In this document: piece after piece, positions 53,289 to 60,521 of the stretch | Position numbering within the stretch: position 1 is the first letter of the stretch | Layout: each line of letters begins with the position of its first letter | DNA from: Streptomyces sp. S4.7 | GTDB taxonomy: Bacteria; Actinomycetota; Actinomycetes; Streptomycetales; Streptomycetaceae | DNA: 64,000 nt | Assembly (NCBI RefSeq): GCF_010384365.1 | Contig: NZ_CP048397.1 | Span: 2,046,001 to 2,110,000 of the forward strand | Direction of reading: 5' to 3' | Translations under genes and position numbers: made by a program | Notes under the pieces: model-generated | What the model was told of the DNA's origin: nothing | Seen by the model: the letters and a program-made list of their open reading frames with translations, nothing else | Databases searched by the model: none

Positions 53289-53381
53289 GGGTGCGATGTC
53301 TCCTCGGGTTGTGGGTCTCGGGTACTGCCCGGGTGTTCAGGTGCTCAGGTGCTCAGGTTTCGCGGCGAAAGATTCACTACC

Positions 53382-53417
53382 TGAAACAACCATGCTCCTA
53401 GATATTTCATGTTGTCA
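53382..53417. promoter_or_regulatory. candidate MarR operator
   Basis: Imperfect inverted arms: ACAACCATG (near 53386-53394) and CATGTTGT (53408-53415). They lie between the divergent reductase and MarR genes in an AT-rich stretch that must hold both promoters. Confidence 0.45.
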
Positions 53418-53440
53418 AGTAAACGGGTACCCTGGCACGT

Positions 53441-53878
53441 ATGGCCACTGAGCACTCGGACCCCCTGACCCTCGAAGTCGTCGGACTCATCGGCACGGTC
53501 GTGGCCCGCTACTACGAGGAGTACGACCACGCCGCCGCGGAGCACTCGCTCACCGGCGCGCAGGCGCGCGTGCTGGGGCTGCTGTCCATTCAGCCCATGC
53601 CCATGCGCCGGATCGCGCGGAAGCTGAAGTGCGAGCCGTCGAATGTCACGGGGATCGTGGACCGGCTGGAGTCACGCGGTCTGGTCGAGCGGCGCCCCGA
53701 CCCCTCGGACCGGCGGGTGAAGCTCGCGGCGCCCACCGAGAAGGGGCGCGACACCGCGCGGCGGCTCCGGGACGGGCTGAACTTCGCGCGGGAACCGCTC
53801 GCCGACCTGTCGGTCGACGAACGGACGGTGCTGCGGGATCTGCTGCGGCGGATGCTGGGGGACGACGCCGGGGAGTGA
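53441..53878 (+). CDS. MarR family transcriptional regulator
   Basis: A 145-residue winged-helix regulator. HTH MPMRRIARKLKCEPSNVTGIVDRLE, wing DPSDRRVKLAAPTEKG. It has a single Cys (KLKC) in the HTH and none at the N-terminus, so it is not a canonical OhrR. TACCCT at 53428-53433 lies 7 bases before the ATG. Divergent from the MDR reductase, its likely target. Confidence 0.92.
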   Translation: MATEHSDPLTLEVVGLIGTVVARYYEEYDHAAAEHSLTGAQARVLGLLSIQPMPMRRIARKLKCEPSNVTGIVDRLESRGLVERRPDPSDRRVKLAAPTEKGRDTARRLRDGLNFAREPLADLSVDERTVLRDLLRRMLGDDAGE

Positions 53879-53909
53879 TCCTCCGCGCCCGTCTCGGACG
53901 CGGAGGATC
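53877..53909. terminator. bidirectional terminator, MarR / zinc-ribbon protein
   Basis: A perfect 11-bp stem GATCCTCCGCG / CGCGGAGGATC. Its arms overlap the stop codons of both convergent genes. Confidence 0.85.
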
Positions 53910-54636
53910 AGAAGCAGAAGATCAGCAGGACGCAGTCGTCCTCCGTGGGCGTCGGCGTGGGTTCGGGCGCCGGAGGAGGCGGCTTATTCGGCTGCCCCGG
54001 AGTGCTCGGACCGCCCGTGGGGCCGGTGGAGTCCGTGGGATCCGGCGAGTCGCCGGGGTCGGGCTCGTCGCTCGGCCCGGCCGACTCCGTCGGTGCCGGG
54101 GACTCCTCGTCCGACGGCCCGGATCCCGCCCCCGCACTCGCACCCGTCGCGGAGGGATCGGGCGAACCGTCCCCGCCGGGGCGCGCGGAGGGGGTGCCTT
54201 CCACCGGGCCGGGATCCTTGGGCTCCTTCGGGCCCGGCGAGGGCGGCCCGCCGTCGAGGTCGATGGCCCTGTCCTCCTGTACGGAGGTGGCGTCACCGTC
54301 TCCGCCGGACTCCAGCGCCAGCTCGGCCAGACTCAGCGCGCCGACCGCCAGGACCAGACCCATCACGGTGAGCAGGACCGCCCGGCCCTTGCGCCGGTGC
54401 GTACCGCGCTCGGCGCGCATCTCACGGCGCTCGCGCCGGGACACCTTGCGCTTGCGCGAGCCGCGCGCACGGCGCGGACCCTGGGCGGGCTCCTGGCCGT
54501 ATTCGCGCGTGGCGAGTACCACCTCCGCCTCGTGCGGAACGCGGTCGTGGAGCCGTAGCTCCTCGGCGGGCGTCCCGCACCCCGCGCACGCCAGCGCGCC
54601 GTTGAGGTGCCGCTGGCAGTGGTGGCAGTAGTCCAT
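53908..54636 (-). CDS. zinc-ribbon membrane protein, SCO2400-like
   Basis: A 242-residue protein. Residues 1-24 are a zinc ribbon (YCHHCQRH, CAGCGTP). A strongly basic segment (RKRKVSRRERREMR) follows, then one membrane helix (VLLTVMGLVLAVGALSLAEL, about 87-108). The last 130 residues form a disordered Pro/Ser/Asp/Gly tail ending in the hydrophobic DDCVLLIFCF. By position and layout it matches the Streptomyces family named after SCO2400 (from memory). The function is unknown. TATCTT upstream suggests a leaderless start. Confidence 0.78.
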   Translation of the reverse strand: MDYCHHCQRHLNGALACAGCGTPAEELRLHDRVPHEAEVVLATREYGQEPAQGPRRARGSRKRKVSRRERREMRAERGTHRRKGRAVLLTVMGLVLAVGALSLAELALESGGDGDATSVQEDRAIDLDGGPPSPGPKEPKDPGPVEGTPSARPGGDGSPDPSATGASAGAGSGPSDEESPAPTESAGPSDEPDPGDSPDPTDSTGPTGGPSTPGQPNKPPPPAPEPTPTPTEDDCVLLIFCF

Positions 54637-54757
54637 GGCGCCCTGAAGATAATCCGACCGGCACCGATGCGGGCACCTGTGACGTGAAGATCCTGTGTGG
54701 AATCAGCCCTTCCACCAATCCGCCGCCCGACCTGCCCCGAAGGTGCACGATGTCGCT

Positions 54758-55351
54758 ATGAATGCCACGACATCGGCCGGAGCCGGTGGAGCGTCCCGGC
54801 CTTTCGGGCCGCGCGAATTCCTGCTCGTACTGCTGCGCCGGATGGCCGACCATCAGCCCGGACTGGTCGAGGACGCCCGGCGTGAACTGGGCGCCCCGCT
54901 CGGCGAGATGCGGGAGGCCAACCGGCGCTGGCAGGCCATGGTCCGCTCCCCCCGCGCCCGCGGCACGCTGTCGCGCTACCGCTCGGTGCTGGGCGCACCG
55001 GAGGCGACGTTCCCCCGGCAGGTCGGCGATCTGGCGTGCGAGGTGCTGCTGTGGCCCGTCCCCCTCTGGCCGGCGCTGCGCTTCGAGGTGACGGCGGCGC
55101 CGGGCGGCGGTGTGTGGAACGAGTGGCTGGTGCGGGCGCCCGGCGAGCCGGGCCCCGAACTGCGTACGGCCGACGATCTGCGCCCCTGGTCCTGCACGGT
55201 CGACGAGGTCGCCCGCGCTTTCGCGCCGGCCGTACCGATGGAGGGGACGGCGCCGACCCGCTGGGGTCTCGCGTTCGACGTGCCGGGGACCGGGCCGTGC
55301 GTCGCGGAGTTCACCTGGGGCCTGCTCCAGCGCTGGTCGCCGAGAACTTGA
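54758..55351 (+). CDS. conserved hypothetical protein
   Basis: A 197-residue protein with no motif recognised. It has an amphipathic N-terminal half (FGPREFLLVLLRRMADHQPG) and a Trp-rich C-terminal half. No signal peptide. Codon bias looks normal, so it is likely a real gene. The start at 54758 is preferred, though GTG 54743 is in frame. Confidence 0.65.
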   Translation: MNATTSAGAGGASRPFGPREFLLVLLRRMADHQPGLVEDARRELGAPLGEMREANRRWQAMVRSPRARGTLSRYRSVLGAPEATFPRQVGDLACEVLLWPVPLWPALRFEVTAAPGGGVWNEWLVRAPGEPGPELRTADDLRPWSCTVDEVARAFAPAVPMEGTAPTRWGLAFDVPGTGPCVAEFTWGLLQRWSPRT

Positions 55352-55533
55352 GGCCGCGCGTCCGGGGCGGATCGCGCCCGGCGGGGCGTCGGGGCGGGCC
55401 GTGGCGCGGCGCCGGCCCCGTACCCCGACCGGCGCATCCCAGCGCGCGCACCGCCCTCGGCGCGCCCACGATGCGAAGAGGGCCGGCCGCCCGCCGGTGA
55501 TCCACCTCAGCGCTCCCGGGAGAAGAACCCGCC

Positions 55534-56577
55534 GTGACCGTCAGCCTTGAGCAGTTGCGCCGTTGCCATGTCGCCGTCGATCTCGGGGCCGCCAGGACCC
55601 GGGTCTTTGTGAAGGGAGCCGGGCTCGTCGTGGACGAGCCGAGCGTCGCGGCGGTGAACACCCGCAGCGGCGCGCTCATCGCCGTCGGCGCCCTGGCCGA
55701 GCAGATGACGGGCCGTACGCCGGACTACATCCGCGTCACCCGCCCCGTGTCCGGCGGCACCGTCGTGGACATCGATATGGCCCAGCGGATGCTGCGCCAT
55801 CTCCTCGGCGAGAAGCTCCGTCGCCAGCTGCGCAGGAAGCCCCGGCTGCGGGCGGCGGCCTGCACGCCCCACGACAGCGACCCGCTCGCGCAGCGCGCGG
55901 CGATCGAGACCCTGGTGGGTCTCGGGGCCCGCCGGGTCGAGCTGGTCGACACGCTCATCGCCGCGGCCGTCGGCTGCGGGCTGCCGGTGGAGAAGCCGAC
56001 CGCCACCATGATCATGGTCTGCGGGGCGGCGACGACCCAGGTCGCCGTGCTGTCGCTGGGGTCGATCGTGACGGCCCAGCGGATCCCGGTCGGCGGCAAC
56101 GCCATCGACCACGCGGTCATCCAGCACCTGCGCCACCAGCACGAGTTGATGCTGCCGAGCCAGTCCGTCCGGCCGCTCCAGCTCGCGCTGCGCGGCAACG
56201 GCATCACCCCCGACGGCCCCACCTCGACGGAGATCCACGGCCGTGACGTGGCGACGGGGCTCGCCCGGTCGGTCGTCGTGGACACCGCGGCCGTACGGCA
56301 GGCCATCCACACCCCGCTCACCGCGGTGCTCGACGGCATCGGCAAGGTGCTGCGCGACTGCCCGCCGGACCTGGTCGCCGATCTCGCCGACACCGGGATC
56401 ATGATGGTCGGCGGCAGCGCGCTGCTGCCCGGTCTCGACCAGATGCTGCGTGACGCCACGGGCATGCCCGTGCACATCGCCGAGCGGCCCGACGTCTGCG
56501 CGATCCTCGGGCTCGGGGCGATGCTGGACGGGAAGATCCAGCCCCTGGTGCTCGATCCGCTGGCGCACGCCGAGTGA
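55534..56577 (+). CDS. mbl: MreB-like actin homologue (Mbl type), degenerate nucleotide site
   Basis: A 347-residue actin-like protein. Phosphate-1 is CHVAVDLGAARTRVF near residue 12. The C-terminal MMVGGSALLPGL is well kept. Two core motifs differ from MreB: the phosphate-2 loop normally DIGGGTTE is VCGAATTQ, and the EEP region holding the catalytic Glu is LVDTLIAAAVGCGLPV. ATP hydrolysis is therefore doubtful. It fits Streptomyces Mbl, which supports spore-wall synthesis together with MreB; identity rests on memory of SCO2451. Next gene starts 6 bases later. Confidence 0.8.
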   Translation: MTVSLEQLRRCHVAVDLGAARTRVFVKGAGLVVDEPSVAAVNTRSGALIAVGALAEQMTGRTPDYIRVTRPVSGGTVVDIDMAQRMLRHLLGEKLRRQLRRKPRLRAAACTPHDSDPLAQRAAIETLVGLGARRVELVDTLIAAAVGCGLPVEKPTATMIMVCGAATTQVAVLSLGSIVTAQRIPVGGNAIDHAVIQHLRHQHELMLPSQSVRPLQLALRGNGITPDGPTSTEIHGRDVATGLARSVVVDTAAVRQAIHTPLTAVLDGIGKVLRDCPPDLVADLADTGIMMVGGSALLPGLDQMLRDATGMPVHIAERPDVCAILGLGAMLDGKIQPLVLDPLAHAE

Positions 56578-56583
56578 CATGAC

Positions 56584-58212
56584 GTGACGGCGGGCAGCGA
56601 ACACGCGGACGCGGACGCGAGTGAGAGCGGGCACGCGGACGCGGACGCGAGTGAGGGCGAACACGCGGACGGGGACGACCGGGACGAAGACGACCCGGAC
56701 CGGCCCGGCTGCGGGCGCCCCCCGAGGAAGACCCCCCGGCTTCCCATGCTGCTCGACGCCGTCCTCAACGTCGGGACCGAGGGCGAGCTGGCCGCCACTC
56801 TCCAGCACGTCGTCGACAGCGCCGCCGACCTCACCGACGCGCGCTACGGCGCACTCGCGCTCGCCGGCCCCGCCGACGGCCGGGGTCCCGACCGTGGCCG
56901 GAGCCGTATCGCCGAACTCTTCTCCGTCGGCCTCAGCGACGACGAGCGCCGTCGAATCACCCGGCTCCCCACCGGACACACCGGACTGCTCGGCCACCCG
57001 GGCGGCTCCCAGAGCCTCGGCGTCCCCGTCCGGGTGCACAACGACGTACTCGGCCACCTCTGTCTCGCCCGCAAGCGGCACGGCCCCTTCACCGAGGAGG
57101 ACCTGGCCCTGCTGCGGGTGCTCGCCTCGCAGGCCGGGATCGCGATCGGCAACGCGCGTCTGTACGGAACCGCCCGCCAGCGCGAGCGGTGGATCAAGGG
57201 CGCCGCCGCCGTCACGACCGCGCTGCTCACCGGCGAGACCGCGGCGGACGCGCTGACCACGCTGGCGAAGTCGGCGCGGATCCTGGCCGGAGCCGCCGCC
57301 GGGGTGGTGCTCCTGCCCACCGACGAGGGCGGCATGAAGATCGTCGCCGCCTCGTCGCTGGACGACCCCGGCGACATCGTCGGTACGAACATCGCGCCCG
57401 GATCGCCCGTACTCGACCAACTCCTCAGTGGCGAACCGGTGTACATCGACGACTCGGCGACCGACCCCCGGATGACCACCCATGTCCGGACCCGCTTCGG
57501 CCCCAGCATGATGCTGCCCCTCCGGAGCGGCGGCCGGCTGATCGGCACGCTCGCCCTTCCGCGCGAGCGCGGCGGACGCCCGTACACCACCGTGGAGCGG
57601 CTGCTGGCCACGCAGTTCGCCTCCCAGGCGGCGCTCGCGCTGGTCCTGGCGGACGCCCAGCACAACCGGGAGCGGCTGGCGGTCTTCGAGGACCGCGACC
57701 GGATCGCCCGTGACCTGCACGATCTGGTCGTACAGCGGCTGTTCGCCACCGAGATGATGCTGGAGTCGACCCGGCGGCGCGCGGGCGAGGGCGAGTTGTC
57801 GGATCTGCTCGGCCACGCCGTGGACGAGCTGGACTCCACGATCCAGGAGGTACGGACGACGATCTTCGCCCTCCAGCAGCCACCCGCCGACGCCCCGACG
57901 AGCCTGCGCGGCAAGGTGCTGCGCGAGACGGCGGGCGCGGCGGCCCTGCTGGGATTCCAGCCGTCCGTGCACTTCACGGGGGCGGTGGACACCCTCGTGG
58001 AAGACACGCTGCACACCGGACTCCTGGCCGCGCTGCGCGGCGCGCTGGCCGCCGCGCACCGCAGGGCGGGGGTGACGTCGATCGATGTGGAGGTCGACGC
58101 GACGGCCCGGCTGCCCGACGGCCGGGACGGGGTGCGGCTGGTGGTCTCGGACGACGGGGAGCGCGAGGAGGGTGAGGCGGACACGACGGTGACCTGGAAG
58201 ACGGCGCGGTAG
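56584..58212 (+). CDS. GAF-domain histidine kinase with collapsed ATPase domain
   Basis: A 542-residue DevS/DosS-like protein. Residues 6-31 are an acidic 10-residue tandem repeat; GAF1 is about 57-195 and GAF2 about 205-355; HisKA_3 has RIARDLHDLVVQR (His379). The catalytic domain is defective: the N box is RGALAAAHRRAG instead of an EALxNxxRHA type. After VSDDGE (521-526) the G2 region is missing, and the chain jumps to a terminal TTVTW strand. It probably cannot bind ATP. It is 6 bases from the MreB-like gene, so it is likely in the same transcript. Confidence 0.85.
   Translation: MTAGSEHADADASESGHADADASEGEHADGDDRDEDDPDRPGCGRPPRKTPRLPMLLDAVLNVGTEGELAATLQHVVDSAADLTDARYGALALAGPADGRGPDRGRSRIAELFSVGLSDDERRRITRLPTGHTGLLGHPGGSQSLGVPVRVHNDVLGHLCLARKRHGPFTEEDLALLRVLASQAGIAIGNARLYGTARQRERWIKGAAAVTTALLTGETAADALTTLAKSARILAGAAAGVVLLPTDEGGMKIVAASSLDDPGDIVGTNIAPGSPVLDQLLSGEPVYIDDSATDPRMTTHVRTRFGPSMMLPLRSGGRLIGTLALPRERGGRPYTTVERLLATQFASQAALALVLADAQHNRERLAVFEDRDRIARDLHDLVVQRLFATEMMLESTRRRAGEGELSDLLGHAVDELDSTIQEVRTTIFALQQPPADAPTSLRGKVLRETAGAAALLGFQPSVHFTGAVDTLVEDTLHTGLLAALRGALAAAHRRAGVTSIDVEVDATARLPDGRDGVRLVVSDDGEREEGEADTTVTWKTAR
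56599..56674 (+). repeat. 30-bp tandem repeat in the kinase N-terminus
   Basis: Two 30-base units (56599-56628, 56629-56658) and a partial third, coding for EHADADASES-like decapeptides. Confidence 0.8.
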
Positions 58213-58243
58213 GACGCGGCCCGAAGTCCGGTGGACGCACAAC

Positions 58244-58283
58244 AGCGGGCCCGGTACGGCAGGTTCGCCGTACCGGGCCCGCT
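58244..58283. terminator. bidirectional terminator, kinase / ThuA-GH99
   Basis: A perfect 17-bp stem AGCGGGCCCGGTACGGC / GCCGTACCGGGCCCGCT with loop AGGTTC. Confidence 0.9.
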
Positions 58284-58331
58284 GCATCGTCGCCCGCGCC
58301 GGGGGTGACCGGCGCCCGGCACGGGCCGCTC

Positions 58332-60521
58332 TCAGCGCAGCTTGGCCGCTCGCGCCGCCTCGAACTGGTTCACCCAGTGCCGCGTGCGGTCGAGATACGC
58401 CGTCTCGGCGTCGGCCCCGGTCTTCCCGTACGCACCCGAGAAGGTCTGGTAGCCGTGACCGGCCGGCGGGTTGCCCGACGCGGGTTCGATCGAGCTTCCC
58501 TCGTGCCATTCGTTGAAGGAGGTGACGGACACCCAGGTGGGCGATCCGCCGATGGCCGGGTCGAGCGCGTTGTTCCACTGCTTGTCGTACGCGGCGCCGT
58601 TGTCCCTGCCCAGGGTGGGCGTGGTGTTGCCGGGTACGGCGCGGTCGTCGATGTAGCCGGGTGCCACCGACGGCGCCCAGACCAGATCGTTGGCCCGCGC
58701 GTAGTCCCCGGCGTTCTTCCAGCCGGGAGCGGTGGCGCCGGCGATGCCGTCGTAGGTGTAGATGCCGTTGAAGTGCGCGATCTTCGAGGTGTCGGTGGTC
58801 TGGGCCAGGACGATGTTGTTCTCGGTCACCTGGTCCAGCGCCGACCAGTCGGGCACGTCGAGGCTCTGGAAGACGTAGAACGCGTTGCTGTCGCCGCGCT
58901 CCGCGTCCCTGAAGTACGCCGGGTGGTCGCCGTAGTTGTCGTTGATGTAGTTGATGTCGTCCACGGTCGACGCGCCGCTGCGACCGCTGTACGGCTCCAG
59001 GTGCCAGGCGACCTTGATGCCGTGGCGCTGGGCCGCGTCCATCACGCCGTCGACCAGACCGTCCTCGTAACTGCCCTGGCCCCACCAGCTGTAGACCAGG
59101 ACGTTGGCGCCCGACTGCTTGATCCACTTCATGTGCTGTTCGACGGCGCCGGTGAAGTCACCGGAGTCGTAGGCTCCGAGCTTCGGGTAGAGGTCGGCGC
59201 CGACGTCCTCGGGCGGGTTCTGGCCGCCCTGCTGCCAGTGCCGCCAGCTGCCGTTGATCTCGGGGTTGCCGTACCAGGGGTAGTAGAAGAGGTGCACGTT
59301 CGACGAGCCCTCGGCCTTGGGCTCCTCGGCGGCGCCGGACAGGGTGAAGCTGTCGATGTCGAACAGCGCGCCCGCTCCCCCGGTGAAGCGCAGGAACAGC
59401 GCGCCCGTCCCGGTGGCGGTCAGCGTCGTGGAGACCTGGGTGAAGGTCTCCCAGCCACCGGTCGGCTCGATGTCGACCGACCCGAGGAGTGTGCCGGTGG
59501 CCGATCCCGAGCGGATCTCGACCGCGCCGCCCGCGCCCGCCGAAGAGACGTCGGCGGTGAACTTCGTGGCACCGGCCGTCCGGACCTGGGAGTACCCGGC
59601 CCAGTCACCGTTCTCGATGTGGCCGAGGGTCTGGCCGCCGCTCGCCGAGCCGTGGTTCGCGCGCTCGACTCCCGAGCCCGAGGTGTACGCCTCGCCCTCC
59701 ACGGTCGTGGGCTGCGGACCCGGGTCCTCGCCGCCGTCCGACGAGCAGTCGGCGTCGACCGCGCCGGCCGCGTACTGGATGCCGCCGAGCAGCACCTGCC
59801 GGAAGGCGGGGTCGGCGTACGACTCCCGGGTGTGGCCGAGCCCGGTGTAGAAGGACCGGCCCGCGGCCTGTTCGTCGCACCAGGTGATCGGGTGGTCGTC
59901 GCCCATCTCCCCACCGCTGTAGGTGGATTCGTCCAGGCTCTGGAGCACGTGCACGCTTTCCCGCGGATTGGTGCGGTAGTTGTACCACTCGTCGGTCCTG
60001 GTCCAGGTCGGGTCCAGGTGCGAGGTGGCGGGGTGGCTCCGGTCCTCGTTCCCGACCGTCGCCTGCTGGATCGCGGGGTGGCTCTTGAACCAGGCCCCGA
60101 CCAGGCCCTCGTACTGGGGCCATTCGCACTCGGTGTCGGCCGCCGCGTGGACGCCGACATAGCCGCCGCCCCCGTCGACGTACGACTTCAGCGCGGTCTG
60201 CTGCGCGTCGTTGAGCACGTCGCCGGTGGTGCTGAGGAAGACGACCGCCTCGTAGTTCGCGAGGTTGGCCGTGGTGAAGGCGCCGCTGTCCTCGGTCGCC
60301 GTGACGGTGAACTCGTCGGCCGCGCCGAGGTCCCGGATCGTCTCGATGCCCACCGGGATCGAATCGTGCCGGAAGCCCGCCGTCTTGGAGAAGACGAGTA
60401 CCTCGTACGGATCGGCCGCGGCCTCGGCGCAAGCACCGGTGGGTGCCAGGAAGGCGGCGCCGAGCGCGACCGCCAGTACGCAGGACACGTGCCGCATTCG
60501 CCGGGCGACGCGCTGTCTCAT
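58332..60521 (-). CDS. secreted ThuA-CBM6-GH99-like protein
   Basis: A 729-residue exported protein. Signal peptide to about residue 33. The ThuA domain (37-260) opens VLVFSKTAGFRHDSI with GGGYVGVHAAADTE and the THR of GLGHTRE. A CBM6-like domain (about 275-410) has GDWAGYSQV and SATGTLLGSV. The C-terminus (425-729) is GH99-like, with FYYPWYGNPE, a Glu in VSVTSFNEWHEGSSIEPA and the YSWWGQG motif. GH99 members cleave alpha-mannosidic bonds internally. ThuA is linked to sugar use. Its ATG overlaps the stop of the upstream gene. Confidence 0.88.
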   Translation of the reverse strand: MRQRVARRMRHVSCVLAVALGAAFLAPTGACAEAAADPYEVLVFSKTAGFRHDSIPVGIETIRDLGAADEFTVTATEDSGAFTTANLANYEAVVFLSTTGDVLNDAQQTALKSYVDGGGGYVGVHAAADTECEWPQYEGLVGAWFKSHPAIQQATVGNEDRSHPATSHLDPTWTRTDEWYNYRTNPRESVHVLQSLDESTYSGGEMGDDHPITWCDEQAAGRSFYTGLGHTRESYADPAFRQVLLGGIQYAAGAVDADCSSDGGEDPGPQPTTVEGEAYTSGSGVERANHGSASGGQTLGHIENGDWAGYSQVRTAGATKFTADVSSAGAGGAVEIRSGSATGTLLGSVDIEPTGGWETFTQVSTTLTATGTGALFLRFTGGAGALFDIDSFTLSGAAEEPKAEGSSNVHLFYYPWYGNPEINGSWRHWQQGGQNPPEDVGADLYPKLGAYDSGDFTGAVEQHMKWIKQSGANVLVYSWWGQGSYEDGLVDGVMDAAQRHGIKVAWHLEPYSGRSGASTVDDINYINDNYGDHPAYFRDAERGDSNAFYVFQSLDVPDWSALDQVTENNIVLAQTTDTSKIAHFNGIYTYDGIAGATAPGWKNAGDYARANDLVWAPSVAPGYIDDRAVPGNTTPTLGRDNGAAYDKQWNNALDPAIGGSPTWVSVTSFNEWHEGSSIEPASGNPPAGHGYQTFSGAYGKTGADAETAYLDRTRHWVNQFEAARAAKLR

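Noticed and set aside
53333..53356. Three tandem GTGYTCAG octamers
   Set aside because: Short, in the leader of the MDR reductase gene, and readily produced by slippage; no evidence of function.
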